Assembly: GCA_964563975.1 (NCBI GenBank)
Contig: CAZLZJ010000023.1
Coordinates: forward strand, 1-31,840
Source of the DNA: JAAYJR01 sp964563975
GTDB taxonomy: Bacteria > Bacteroidota > Bacteroidia > Bacteroidales > Prolixibacteraceae
Length of the DNA: 31,840 nt
Direction of reading: 5' to 3'
Shown here: in pieces, positions 1-7,464 of the stretch
Position numbering within the stretch: position 1 is the stretch's first letter
Layout: each line of letters opens with the position of its first letter
The notes under the pieces: generated by a model
What the model was told of the DNA's origin: nothing
Database searches by the model: none
The model's input: the letters and a program-made list of their open reading frames with translations, nothing else
Program-made: the position numbers and the translations under genes

Positions 1-159
1 TAAGGAAGGAAATGCCAAATTAACTTTTTCAATAGTTTTCCACGGAGAAGAGGTACTAAGTCCTGAATTTGAGTCATTTCCTAAAGAACTAACATAATAA
101 TCCGCAGCATTCAACAGTGAATTAAAAGCCAACATTATCACTATGAAAAAATATCTCAT
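1..159 (-). CDS. Secreted parallel beta-helix protein, N-terminal fragment (runs off left edge)
   Basis: Reading the minus strand from an ATG at 157-159 gives 53 uninterrupted codons to the window edge. The product starts with a hydrophobic signal peptide (MRYFFIVIMLAFNSLLNA, probable cleavage after NAA). The mature start DYYVSSLGNDSNSG is followed by SPWKTIEKVN. In Bacteroidota this DYYVS..G.D.N.G....PWKTI block is the usual opening of right-handed parallel beta-helix (pectate-lyase-like, DUF1565-type) secreted proteins. Many of these are polysaccharide lyases, epimerases or surface adhesins. The catalytic part lies outside the window, so no substrate can be named. A paralogue with the same opening starts at 31679 on the other strand. 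The gene is transcribed away from the lipoprotein genes at 550-2911, leaving a shared AT-rich divergent region. Confidence 0.75.
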   Translation of the reverse strand, partial: MRYFFIVIMLAFNSLLNAADYYVSSLGNDSNSGLSTSSPWKTIEKVNLAFPSL

Positions 160-549
160 AAATTATAATTAGTGGTTTCTAAAGAGTTATTTTCGGGCAA
201 AATCAATCATGGGTTAAGAATACTGATATTTTCAGATTCTGAGTTCCCATTTAAAAATTAATTAACATTTTTTAACATTTACAATCATTTTGTAAATTTA
301 ACTTTTAAAAATAAGCACCAATACATCTTTTAGAACAAACAAGTTATACCAGTCAACTGATTCCGAACCTTGATTACGGCTTAAATCAATTTGTTTTTAT
401 CATAAAAGCATCATTATTTTACAAGTTGAAACATCCTAATTATCAAATTCGTATAAAACGGAATGAAAATTGCTGTTATCATTGGTTATCAAAAAAATAT
501 CTTTCTTAAAATGATTAACGGATTTACACGGAATTCATTTCCCAGAAAC
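160..549. other. AT-rich divergent intergenic region
   Basis: This gap lies between the leftward beta-helix gene and the rightward FISUMP lipoprotein gene. It is very AT-rich, with runs such as TTAATTAACATTTTTTAAC near 260, and must hold the promoters of both genes. I found no convincing full Bacteroidota promoter (TTTG then TAnnTTTG at proper spacing). The second half contains a 15-base word at 410-424 that recurs upstream of the next paralogous gene. An in-frame ATG at 463 could extend the lipoprotein gene by 29 codons, but that would put a long hydrophilic stretch ahead of its signal peptide. No RNA gene was recognised. Confidence 0.6.
410..424 (+). repeat. 15-base direct repeat, copy 1 (upstream of first FISUMP gene)
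   Basis: ATCATTATTTTACAA occurs here and again at 1831-1845. Each copy ends 38-39 bases before an in-frame upstream ATG (463 and 1883) of two paralogous lipoprotein genes. The shared position suggests a promoter or leader element kept after tandem duplication. It could also simply be residual similarity. Confidence 0.4.
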
Positions 550-1821
550 ATGAATTTTTATAAATATTCGGTTTTAGTGATCATTTGGCTGCTTGTAATT
601 CATAGTTGCAAGAAACATCCTGATTTGCCAAGTGTGACCACCGATACTCCTGCTGAAATAACACGTACATCAGTTATTGTAGGTGGCAGCGTTACCGATG
701 ACGGAGGTTCGCCCCTGGTGGATAAAGGTATCTGCTGGGACACAAAAAAAAATCCTGACCTGTCAACACATTTTATTCCGGCCGATGAAGGAAATGAAAA
801 TTTCTTAATTAAAATAACCGGACTGAAACCAAACACTCTTTATTTCGTAAGAGCTTACGCCACAAATGAACTGGGAACAGCCTATGCGAATGAAATTTCA
901 TTTACCACACTTCCGGTTACTACAGGAACAGTGATTACACTCCAACCTTCATCAATTTCTCTGAATACTGCTCTTGCGAGAGGTAAGATCATTGACGACG
1001 GAGATGCAGCAATAATACAGAAAGGTGTTTGCTGGAGCACATCCTCCGGTCCCGACATAGAACATGACCCTTTTACAGATAACGGAATCGGTACAGAAGA
1101 TTTCACAAGCAATATCACAGGGTTATCGCCCGGAACAAAATACTATGTAAGAGCTTACACAATAAATTCGGAAGGAATTTCCTACGGCAATGAATTTTTC
1201 TTTAATACAAAAATGTCGGACATCCAGAATAATCTTTACAGCACAATAACCATTGGTTCACAGGTATGGATGGCAGAAAATCTGAAAACAACAAGATATA
1301 ATAACAATTCATTAATCCCCAATGTAAGAGAAAGTAACGACTGGATAAACCTGAAAACGCCGGCTTATTGCTGGTTTGGCAATGATATAAAAAATTCCGA
1401 CTGGGGTGCTTTATACAATTGGTTTACTGTTCAAACCGGCAGATTATGTCCCACAGGATGGCATGTTCCAACGGATGAGGATTTTAAAACACTGGAGCTT
1501 TCCCTTAAAATACCCTCCGACGAGATAGATGTGTGGTATTGGCGTGGAACAGATCAGGGTAACCAGTTAAAAAACACAAGCGGCTGGGCTGAAGGAGAAA
1601 ATGGCACCAACACCTCCGGTTTTTCAGCACTTCCCTATGGATACAGGTTTGCCGGCAATGGCGACTTCAATGCTTTAAATATACTCACTTACTGGTGGAG
1701 TTCCGGATATACTGATGAATACGCTATATACAGGAGAGTGGATGGTAGCGAATCCGGGATATACAGGTATGCAACATCCAAAAAAGGCGGTAAATATGTC
1801 AGATGTGTAAAAACAAACTAA
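550..1821 (+). CDS. FISUMP-domain lipoprotein with two fibronectin-like repeats
   Basis: The 423-residue product has a lipoprotein signal: MNFYKYSVLVIIWLLVIHSC, with a lipobox ending in Cys20. That is why the ATG at 550 is preferred over the in-frame ATG at 463. Two fibronectin-III-like repeats follow (about residues 28-120 and 126-220), each with a KG(I/V)CW core and a Y(F/Y)VRAY strand near its end. The C-terminal part (about 223-423) is the 'Fibrobacter succinogenes major paralogous domain' (TIGR02145/PF09603). It shows YSTITIGSQVWMAENLKTT, the CPTGWHVPTDEDF core, the SGFSALPYGYR segment and the closing YVRCVK. Family members are surface or secreted proteins of unknown biochemical role in Bacteroidota and Fibrobacteres. 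Acting outside the inner membrane, probably at the outer-membrane surface, is inferred. A shorter paralogue follows 97 bases downstream. Confidence 0.9.
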   Translation: MNFYKYSVLVIIWLLVIHSCKKHPDLPSVTTDTPAEITRTSVIVGGSVTDDGGSPLVDKGICWDTKKNPDLSTHFIPADEGNENFLIKITGLKPNTLYFVRAYATNELGTAYANEISFTTLPVTTGTVITLQPSSISLNTALARGKIIDDGDAAIIQKGVCWSTSSGPDIEHDPFTDNGIGTEDFTSNITGLSPGTKYYVRAYTINSEGISYGNEFFFNTKMSDIQNNLYSTITIGSQVWMAENLKTTRYNNNSLIPNVRESNDWINLKTPAYCWFGNDIKNSDWGALYNWFTVQTGRLCPTGWHVPTDEDFKTLELSLKIPSDEIDVWYWRGTDQGNQLKNTSGWAEGENGTNTSGFSALPYGYRFAGNGDFNALNILTYWWSSGYTDEYAIYRRVDGSESGIYRYATSKKGGKYVRCVKTN

Positions 1822-1830
1822 AAAGTCAAA

Positions 1831-1845
1831 ATCATTATTTTACAA
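1831..1845 (+). repeat. 15-base direct repeat, copy 2 (upstream of second FISUMP gene)
   Basis: This is an exact second copy of ATCATTATTTTACAA, the word found at 410-424. It lies in the 97-base gap between the two FISUMP genes. Its position relative to the upstream in-frame ATG (1883) matches that of copy 1 relative to 463. Confidence 0.4.
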
Positions 1846-1918
1846 AACATTTTTTATTTTAAGTATATTTACAAAAATTTGAATGAAGGTCAGAATGTCG
1901 AACAATAAAAAAAACAAG

Positions 1919-2911
1919 ATGAAGAAATCCGTTTATTTTATTTTAAGTCTATGTATCATCTCATTGATGATAATTTCCCATGGTTGTAAAAAGAAAGGTG
2001 ATCCGCCTCAGGTTACTACACTAGAAATAACAGATATTACGAATAATTCCGCAAAATCGGGAGGTAATATTATTTCTGACGGAGGATGTGAGATCATTGA
2101 AAAAGGCGTTTGCTGGAATACTACAGGAAATCCCACTGTTGAATCAGATCAAAAAACAATGGACGGTAAAGGATCGGATAATTTTACCAGTAATCTGACA
2201 ACTTTACAGTCAGGAACCATTTACTATGTACGTGCTTATGCCACAAACGGCCCGGGTACAACCTATGGTGATGAAACAAGCTTCACAACCAAGGTTGCGG
2301 ATGCAGATGGCAATTTGTATAACACAGTTAAAATCGGAACACAGGTATGGATGGTCGAGAATCTCAAAACCACTAAATACAATGATGCTTCTGAAATTCC
2401 CAATGTTACTGACAATGATGAATGGAGAGACCTTAACTCCGATGCATATTGCTGGGCAAATAATGATGAAACGGCCAACAAGCCAATATACGGGGCACTT
2501 TATAACTGGCATGCAGTCGAAACAGGGAAATTATGCCCGACAGGATGGCATGTTCCCACCGATGATGACTTCAAAGTTTTGGAAATAGCTTTGGGTCTGG
2601 GACAGGCAGAGGCAGATGGAATCGAATGGCGGGGGACAGATCAGGGAAGTCAGTTAAAGAGTAATAAGGGCTGGAGTCTGGACGGAAATGGAACCAATTC
2701 AAGCGGATTTACAGCACCTCCCAGTGGCTACAGGTTCTACGGTGATGGAACGACAAAGGGACTAGGACTTATCTCTTATTTCTGGACCTCAACTCCCACC
2801 AATGAACAAAGCTCATTTTACAGGAGACTGGATGCAGAAAATACTGCCATCTACAGAAGTGCAACACATAACGAAGCAGGTAAATCTGTAAGGTGTGTAA
2901 AGAATGATTAA
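1919..2911 (+). CDS. FISUMP-domain lipoprotein with one fibronectin-like repeat
   Basis: The 330-residue product is a paralogue of the gene at 550-1821. Starting at the ATG at 1919 gives a compact lipoprotein signal, MKKSVYFILSLCIISLMIISHGC, with Cys23 as lipid site. An earlier in-frame ATG at 1883 would add 12 lysine- and asparagine-rich residues and cannot be excluded. After the signal there is a single fibronectin-III-like repeat (about 31-125) with KGVCW and YYVRAYATN. Then comes the FISUMP domain with YNTVKIGTQVWMVENLKTT, the CPTGWHVPTDDDF core and the closing SVRCVKND. The loss or gain of one repeat relative to its neighbour is the main difference. The 15-base word upstream and the hairpin terminator downstream suggest that it can be transcribed with, or independently of, the first gene. 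Confidence 0.9.
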   Translation: MKKSVYFILSLCIISLMIISHGCKKKGDPPQVTTLEITDITNNSAKSGGNIISDGGCEIIEKGVCWNTTGNPTVESDQKTMDGKGSDNFTSNLTTLQSGTIYYVRAYATNGPGTTYGDETSFTTKVADADGNLYNTVKIGTQVWMVENLKTTKYNDASEIPNVTDNDEWRDLNSDAYCWANNDETANKPIYGALYNWHAVETGKLCPTGWHVPTDDDFKVLEIALGLGQAEADGIEWRGTDQGSQLKSNKGWSLDGNGTNSSGFTAPPSGYRFYGDGTTKGLGLISYFWTSTPTNEQSSFYRRLDAENTAIYRSATHNEAGKSVRCVKND

Positions 2912-2934
2912 TAGTTTCTTATATTTAATAATAC

Positions 2935-2959
2935 GGGGCTATCCTGAAAAGATAGCCCC
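2935..2959 (+). terminator. Hairpin terminator after the FISUMP gene pair
   Basis: GGGGCTATC (2935-2943) pairs perfectly with GATAGCCCC (2951-2959) around a 7-base loop CTGAAAA. The flanks ATAATA and TATTAT extend the stem after one mismatch. It sits 24 bases after the stop of the second FISUMP gene. The 3' side is AT-rich, not a pure T run. Confidence 0.8.
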
Positions 2960-2993
2960 ATATTATGAATCAATATAGTTTAAAGTAGTTATT

Positions 2994-3021
2994 GACAGAT
3001 TTGTAATTTACAAAATCTGTC
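2994..3021. promoter_or_regulatory. Near-perfect palindrome upstream of the SGNH lipoprotein gene
   Basis: GACAGATTTGTAA (2994-3006) faces TTACAAAATCTGTC (3008-3021). The arms match except for one extra base, with a single-base centre. It ends 24 bases before the ATG at 3046. The almost absent loop and the lack of a T run make an operator more likely than a terminator. TATTTTG at 3028-3034 lies just behind it and resembles, imperfectly, a Bacteroidota -7 box. Confidence 0.5.
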
Positions 3022-3045
3022 AGTCCTATTTTGGATCACAAAATC

Positions 3046-3837
3046 ATGAAAAAATTGATTTTATTATTACCGTTAGTCGTCCTGGCAGCTTGTGCCGAAA
3101 ATAAGGAATCAATGAAAAAAATTATCTTTCTTAATCACAGTACAGGTTACTCGGTATGGTTGGGCAATACAAACAATTACATTTATAAAATTACCGGAAA
3201 AGGTGATGTTCAGAAATATATAAATAAACACACCCGGAAAAACAAAATTACTTATCTGGTCACACAGCGTTTTTTCCCCAAAAGGGAGCCTTACGGTTGG
3301 AATAATTATCCGTTTGATTATTACAATATCTGGATTAAAAATGCGGGAAACAAACCATATATGGAAGAGGCTACCCTGGAGATACTTACAAGAAAATATG
3401 ACTTAATCATGTTTAAACACTGTTTCCCTGTAAGTAACATACAGCCAGATTCAGGAAAACCAGATATTGATTCAGATATTAAAAGCCTGGAAAATTATAA
3501 GCTCCAGTATGAAGCTCTGAAAAACAAGATGCACCAGTATCCCGACAAGCAGTTCATAGTCTGGACACCGGCAGTTAACACCCGGAATCTCATGAGTGAG
3601 GATGAAGCCATCCGGACCAGGGAGTTCCGGGACTGGATTGTAAATGAATGGGATGAAATAGGTGACAATATTTTTGTCTGGGACTTTTACTCATACGAAA
3701 CTGAAGGAGGTTTGTATCTTGCAGATAAAAATGCTGTCAGCCGGGATAATTCTCATCCAAATGTTGAATTTTCAGCAAGAATCGCTCCGCTTTTAGGTCA
3801 ATTTATCATTGACGTACTGGAATTAAGAGTTGAATAA
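3046..3837 (+). CDS. SGNH/GDSL-type hydrolase-like lipoprotein
   Basis: The product has 263 residues. The ATG at 3046 gives a classical lipoprotein signal, MKKLILLLPLVVLAAC (Cys16). An upstream TTG at 3031 only adds five polar residues. The mature protein begins with a beta-strand followed by FLNHSTG, where Ser32 could replace the serine of the GDS block. It ends with RDNSHPN, in which Asp234 and His237 form the DxxH pair typical of block V in SGNH hydrolases. KYDLIMFKHCFP resembles the strand preceding the oxyanion-hole region. In polysaccharide loci such enzymes usually remove or transfer acyl groups on glycans in the periplasm. That role is inferred here from the neighbouring acyltransferase gene, 28 bases downstream on the same strand. 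The overall similarity is weak and the substrate is unknown. Confidence 0.6.
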   Translation: MKKLILLLPLVVLAACAENKESMKKIIFLNHSTGYSVWLGNTNNYIYKITGKGDVQKYINKHTRKNKITYLVTQRFFPKREPYGWNNYPFDYYNIWIKNAGNKPYMEEATLEILTRKYDLIMFKHCFPVSNIQPDSGKPDIDSDIKSLENYKLQYEALKNKMHQYPDKQFIVWTPAVNTRNLMSEDEAIRTREFRDWIVNEWDEIGDNIFVWDFYSYETEGGLYLADKNAVSRDNSHPNVEFSARIAPLLGQFIIDVLELRVE

Positions 3838-3865
3838 CTGTCGCTTGGCGTTGATTACTTAACCG

Positions 3866-4399
3866 ATGACTTTAAGATATATACTAGAACGGCTTAAGCT
3901 ATCCTATATAGCAAAAGCTGGCAGCCGGACAAGAATCAGATACTGGCGCAGGCAGGGAATGAAGATCGGTAATAATTGCTTTATTAATAATGTAAATTTT
4001 TCAACTGAACCCTATCTTATTGAAATAGGAGATCATGTTGCGATTGCAGCAGGTACGGATTTCATTACCCATGACGGAGCCATCTGGTGCTTCAGGGATG
4101 AAATAAAAAATGCCGATGTGTTTGGCAGAATCAAAATCGGCAATAATGTTTTTATTGGAAATAACTGTACAATATTACCAGGCACTTCTGTTGGTGATAA
4201 TTGTATAATTGCTGCCGGTAGTATTGTCAGAGGACAGTTTCCTGAAAACTCAGTAATTGTTGGCAATCCTGCCAAAACAGTACTTTCAATGAGTATGCAA
4301 AAGCTTTTCTATCAACAGAGTCCAAATCTTTTTCAGATAAGAGATCTCCCCCCTAAGGAAAAAACAAGAATAATAAAGAATCATTTTGGTTTAGAATAA
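3866..4399 (+). CDS. Left-handed beta-helix (hexapeptide) acyltransferase
   Basis: The 177-residue cytosolic product carries hexapeptide repeats ([LIV]GxxxX): IEIGDHVAIAAGTDFITHDG, then IKIGNNVFIGNNCTI, VGDNCIIAAGSIV and the closing VIVGNPAK. This order is that of CatB/WcaF-like acetyltransferases. His69 in ITHDG is the likely catalytic base. The N-terminal 30 residues are basic and probably helical. It would transfer an acetyl or other acyl group from the CoA ester to a sugar hydroxyl or amino group of the surface polysaccharide. The gene follows the SGNH-like lipoprotein by 28 bases and so is probably cotranscribed with it. It converges on the large minus-strand operon, whose last gene ends at 4468. 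The exact acceptor is not predictable. Confidence 0.88.
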   Translation: MTLRYILERLKLSYIAKAGSRTRIRYWRRQGMKIGNNCFINNVNFSTEPYLIEIGDHVAIAAGTDFITHDGAIWCFRDEIKNADVFGRIKIGNNVFIGNNCTILPGTSVGDNCIIAAGSIVRGQFPENSVIVGNPAKTVLSMSMQKLFYQQSPNLFQIRDLPPKEKTRIIKNHFGLE

Positions 4400-4406
4400 A
4401 ATGAGG

Positions 4407-4450
4407 CTGTCTCAAAAGTGATAACCTTAAAACTGAACGGATTGAGGCAG
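4407..4450. terminator. Possible bidirectional terminator or insertion-sequence-end relic
   Basis: CTGTCTCAA (4407-4415) can pair with TTGAGGCAG (4442-4450), one pair being G-U, over a 26-base loop. It lies in the 68-base gap between the convergent acyltransferase and VOC genes, where a bidirectional terminator would be expected. The word GAGGCTGTCTCAAAAG resembles ends of some Bacteroidota insertion sequences, but no partner end is present. The loop is long, so the call is weak. Confidence 0.35.
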
Positions 4451-4467
4451 CATTGTTAGACATATCG

Positions 4468-4905
4468 TTACTCATCCAAGCCGGATTGCAAAGGCAGCAT
4501 CTCAGCTTTTTCATCGGTATCAATCAGCTCGATATTCATTCCATATTTAGCAAGCATAAAAGCAATATTTTTATTATTAAAAGCTTCACCAGGCTGGGGT
4601 GCAACCAGAGTAAGTAATCCTTTTTCATTTAACTCATTCATTGTTGCAGGAACATCATCACAGCGAAAACAAATATGATGAAAGCCCCCTCCCCTGTTTA
4701 CAAAGTTGATTAATGACTGATTGTTTTCTAAAGGTTCAATCAGCTTTACTGTTATGCTGTTCTTTTTTGAGAGAAATACCACTTTTACCTTCTGTAGTGA
4801 ATTAATCACTACCCTTGTAAATTGCTTGTATCCGAAAGTCTGATTCCAATAAATGATACCATTGTCAATATTTTTGACGGCAAATGAAATATGATCTATT
4901 ATCAT
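4468..4905 (-). CDS. VOC (glyoxalase/epimerase-fold) family protein
   Basis: The 145-residue product has the paired beta-alpha-beta-beta-beta units of the vicinal oxygen chelate fold. It opens with IDHISFAVKNIDNGIIYW, where His5 is a probable metal ligand. The second module starts with GGGFHHICFRCDD (His76/His77), and the last strand MNIELID supplies Glu126. The pattern resembles methylmalonyl-CoA epimerase and glyoxalase I. In a glycan operon it might isomerise or epimerise a sugar or acyl intermediate, but no specific substrate can be read from the sequence. It is the last gene of the operon. Its ATG overlaps the stop of the GT26 gene by four bases (ATGA), which implies translational coupling. 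A 10-A tract lies just upstream inside the GT26 3' end. Confidence 0.8.
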   Translation of the reverse strand: MIIDHISFAVKNIDNGIIYWNQTFGYKQFTRVVINSLQKVKVVFLSKKNSITVKLIEPLENNQSLINFVNRGGGFHHICFRCDDVPATMNELNEKGLLTLVAPQPGEAFNNKNIAFMLAKYGMNIELIDTDEKAEMLPLQSGLDE

Positions 4906-5699
4906 TTATTGATTTTTTTTTTGAATGTTCTTCTGAATTTTTCTTTGGTTGACAGCCACAGGAATTGAAAAATCCCGATAAGGTATCGTTTCCAGAGTCG
5001 CCTGGGTTCCTGAATCAGGCGGTAAACCCATTCCAAACCTGTGTTTTGCATCCATTGCGGTGCCCGGCTGATTTTTCCGGAAATTATATCAAAATATCCT
5101 CCGACTCCAAGAATATATTTTGCATTCAGTTTATGCCTGTAACTTTCAAAAAATAATTCCTTTTTCGGAGATGACATACCGAGTAATAAAATATCCGGAT
5201 TGGCTTCGTTTATCTGTTTGAAAATAAATTTTTCATCATCAACACTATAATAACCATCCCGAATACCTGCAATTTTGATGTTAGGATATTTTTTTTCAAT
5301 ATTTTTTCTGCAGAGATCGAGTACTTCTTCTTTAGCACCAAACAGGAACAGACTCATCCTTTCCCTGTCTGCCATTTCCAGCACACTATCAGCCAAATCA
5401 GGTGTAGCAACACGCTCAGGTACAGAATAACCAAATGATCGTAATGCCCAAACTACAGACATCCCATCAATATGAACAAGATCTGCACTATTTAGAACAT
5501 TCCTGAAATCATCATTTCTGACTATGTCGTTTATGGTGGCTGAATTCACACCAAACTGTGCAATCTGCCTGCCATCCTTTATAGCAGTTTCAATAATTGA
5601 CAGAAATTCTACCCTACTGAGCAGATTGATCCTGATATCAAAGATGTATATCTGATCAGGATCATTCTCTTCAATTTGATATTTTTTTGATAGTGACAT
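4902..5699 (-). CDS. WecB/TagA/CpsF family glycosyltransferase (GT26)
   Basis: The 265-residue product matches the GT26 family throughout. It shows ADLVHIDGMSVVWALRS with the conserved Asp78, SLFLFGAKEEV, DGYYS, PDILLLGMSSPKKE (about 168-181), GVGGYFDIISGKISRAPQWM (198-217) and the C-terminal GLEWVYRLIQEPRRLWKRYL (221-240). Known members transfer ManNAc, ManNAcA or glucose from a UDP sugar to an undecaprenyl-diphosphate-linked first sugar at the inner face of the cytoplasmic membrane. The basic, partly hydrophobic tail (about 236-265) is the usual membrane-binding region. This enzyme probably adds the second sugar of the repeat unit. The initiating transferase is not in the window. The 3' end contains ten consecutive A residues coding for the terminal Lys-rich tail, directly before the ATGA overlap with the VOC gene. 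Confidence 0.93.
   Translation of the reverse strand: MSLSKKYQIEENDPDQIYIFDIRINLLSRVEFLSIIETAIKDGRQIAQFGVNSATINDIVRNDDFRNVLNSADLVHIDGMSVVWALRSFGYSVPERVATPDLADSVLEMADRERMSLFLFGAKEEVLDLCRKNIEKKYPNIKIAGIRDGYYSVDDEKFIFKQINEANPDILLLGMSSPKKELFFESYRHKLNAKYILGVGGYFDIISGKISRAPQWMQNTGLEWVYRLIQEPRRLWKRYLIGIFQFLWLSTKEKFRRTFKKKINK
4913..4922 (-). repeat. A10 homopolymer at the 3' end of the GT26 gene
   Basis: Ten T on the plus strand (ten A in the coding strand) encode the FKKK stretch near the GT26 C terminus. They end about 14 bases before the stop that overlaps the VOC start. Slippage would alter only the last few residues but would uncouple or extend the overlap with the next gene. Confidence 0.6.
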
Positions 5700-5717
5700 T
5701 ATAAAATGTCTTTCTTT

Positions 5718-6275
5718 TTAGTTGGTTTTTAACTGCCTTTTCTTTTCATCGGAAATTCTGATATGTTCAGTTTTTTCTTCTGTAGATGCAAATCGGTCTT
5801 TAAGTTTTTTTGCCGGATTACCACCATAAATTGAATAGGCATCAACATTGCCCGTCACCACTGATCCTGCCGCAATAATACTGCCGGTTCCAATGGTAGT
5901 TCCGCTTAAGATAATTGATCCATATCCAATCCACACATCATCTTCAATAATAACCTTTTCATTAAGGCCTTTCCAGTTGTAATCCTTATCTCTTATCCTG
6001 GATGCCTGTCGCATCGGCACACCTATTTCGGAAAAATTATGATCATATCTTCCGATCAGGGCAACATAATTGGCAAACATTACATCTTCACCAATAACAG
6101 CATCACATTCAATCTGGGAGTACTTTCCAATGTAAAAATTATTACCAACCGTGATTGAATTTTTTGCCCACATTGTAACCGATCTGCCAATATAAATATT
6201 ATTGCCAAATTTATATCTGCGCCAAATCACTTTAATCAAAAACAAATTTCTTAATTTTCTGAATAATCCAGTCAT
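5718..6275 (-). CDS. WcaF-like hexapeptide O-acetyltransferase
   Basis: The 185-residue left-handed beta-helix protein has repeats such as FGNNIYIG, ITVGNNFYIGKYSQI, IGEDVMFANYVALIG, VIIEDDVWIGYGSIILSG and TTIGTGSIIAAGSVVTG. It ends with YSIYGGNPAKKLKDRF, the usual terminal cap of sugar O-acetyltransferases. His79 in GRYDHNF is the probable catalytic base. A loop (about 80-105) with VPMRQASRIRD is the insertion that often contacts the acceptor. It would acetylate a sugar of the lipid-linked repeat unit in the cytosol with acetyl-CoA. Its ATG overlaps the stop of the preceding GT4 gene (ATGA), so the two are probably translated together. The GT26 gene follows after 18 bases. This is one of two acetyltransferases of this fold in the window, the other being on the plus strand at 3866. 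Confidence 0.9.
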   Translation of the reverse strand: MTGLFRKLRNLFLIKVIWRRYKFGNNIYIGRSVTMWAKNSITVGNNFYIGKYSQIECDAVIGEDVMFANYVALIGRYDHNFSEIGVPMRQASRIRDKDYNWKGLNEKVIIEDDVWIGYGSIILSGTTIGTGSIIAAGSVVTGNVDAYSIYGGNPAKKLKDRFASTEEKTEHIRISDEKKRQLKTN

Positions 6276-7441
6276 TTAAGTTCCCAGTATTTCAGCAAAT
6301 CAGTTTTAAGATTTTCAGTTGAGTATTTAGTAATATGGTCATTCTTAACCGGTCTTTTCAATTGAAAAGCTTTCAGCATTCCAGTAACAAATATATTCTC
6401 ATTCCTTTCTCTGATAACATAACCATTGATTTTATCAATAATGATTTCATCAGCAGAGCTGAATTCCATTACACAGGCCGGAAGGCCACATGCTATAGCT
6501 TCCATAAGTGCAGTTGGCCATCCCTCCCTGTATGATCCCATAATATACAGATCAGCAGCATTGAGATACAATGCAATCTCTTCAATATTCTTTTTACCGG
6601 TCAGTATTATTTTATCAGTTAAATTACTTTCAGAAATATAAGAATTTATTTTGTGGAAATCTTCTCCCTCTCCAACCATAATAAAAATAGAATTTCTGTT
6701 TTTATCAACAAATCTTGCAAAAGAATCAATCATGAATTTCCATCCTTTGATCCATGCTAATCTTCCTGTTGTGACTACTATTGTAACACCCTTAGGTAAA
6801 CGGAGTTGTGAACGGGCAATTGCTTTGTCAACTGGCCGGAACACTGTCGTTCTTATCCTGGTGGGAAACTTAACAATAGTTGAGTTATTTAACACACCAT
6901 TGCTTCTGTTCACCATTTCTTTTATAGCTTCATCATCTCCTCTGGCAAGAATAGAATTTACATAAATTATTTTCTTAAAAAACCACTTATCAAAATAGTT
7001 TGCCAAAAAGCTTGCATACTTATATTTTGAGATAGCAACAGGGTTCTCAAGTCCGGGAAAAGAGTAGCAAATATTTTTCCCGGATTCTGCAATTGCAATA
7101 AGCGATTCCTGTCTTTGAACAAAAATATTGTCGATCCCAATTTTAAGAATCTTTCGTTTATAGAATTTTAGCAATATCAAATTGACCAGTCTGTCCGGCA
7201 GAAGATTTTTTGTTTTTCTTTTGTTATATCTTATCAATGCAAAAAAATCATATTCAATCCCATCAATAATTTTTTTAAACCAACTTCCTACAGGATCATA
7301 CTCTGAAGTAGTAATTCCAACCAGTGCAAGATCACTCCCAAAAGATTCCATCATATTTCTTGCAAATGTCAGATAGCCTCCGATCGGATAATGTTCAAAA
7401 TCAGTAAAATCAATCAGCAATATCCTCTTCTGCTTTCTCAT
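6272..7441 (-). CDS. Glycosyltransferase family 4 (GT-B)
   Basis: From the ATG at 7441 the product has 389 residues: MRKQKRILLIDFTDFEHYPI, then GGYLTFARNM. A TTG at 7468 would form a TTGA overlap with the upstream gene and add nine residues. The ATG fits the first beta-strand better. The C-terminal GT-B half carries TTGRLAWIKGW (224-234), VGEGEDF, and the EX7E catalytic motif in REGWPTALMEA (Glu306 and Glu314). These are followed by IACGLPA and the NGYVI nucleotide-sugar region. It acts at the cytoplasmic face of the membrane, adding one sugar to the lipid-linked oligosaccharide. Donor and linkage cannot be inferred. It lies between another GT4 and an acetyltransferase. Confidence 0.88.
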   Translation of the reverse strand: MRKQKRILLIDFTDFEHYPIGGYLTFARNMMESFGSDLALVGITTSEYDPVGSWFKKIIDGIEYDFFALIRYNKRKTKNLLPDRLVNLILLKFYKRKILKIGIDNIFVQRQESLIAIAESGKNICYSFPGLENPVAISKYKYASFLANYFDKWFFKKIIYVNSILARGDDEAIKEMVNRSNGVLNNSTIVKFPTRIRTTVFRPVDKAIARSQLRLPKGVTIVVTTGRLAWIKGWKFMIDSFARFVDKNRNSIFIMVGEGEDFHKINSYISESNLTDKIILTGKKNIEEIALYLNAADLYIMGSYREGWPTALMEAIACGLPACVMEFSSADEIIIDKINGYVIRERNENIFVTGMLKAFQLKRPVKNDHITKYSTENLKTDLLKYWELK

Positions 7442-7464
7442 CTGAATTTCGTACAAACACAATT

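Noticed and set aside
600..1118. Minus-strand open frames opposite the first FISUMP gene
   Set aside because: They lie antisense to clear fibronectin-like repeats. The two frames resemble each other only because the repeats on the other strand do.
2226..2588. 120-codon open frame on the plus strand
   Set aside because: It is out of frame within the FISUMP domain of the second lipoprotein. The product shows no domain and a Met-rich composition typical of a shadow frame.
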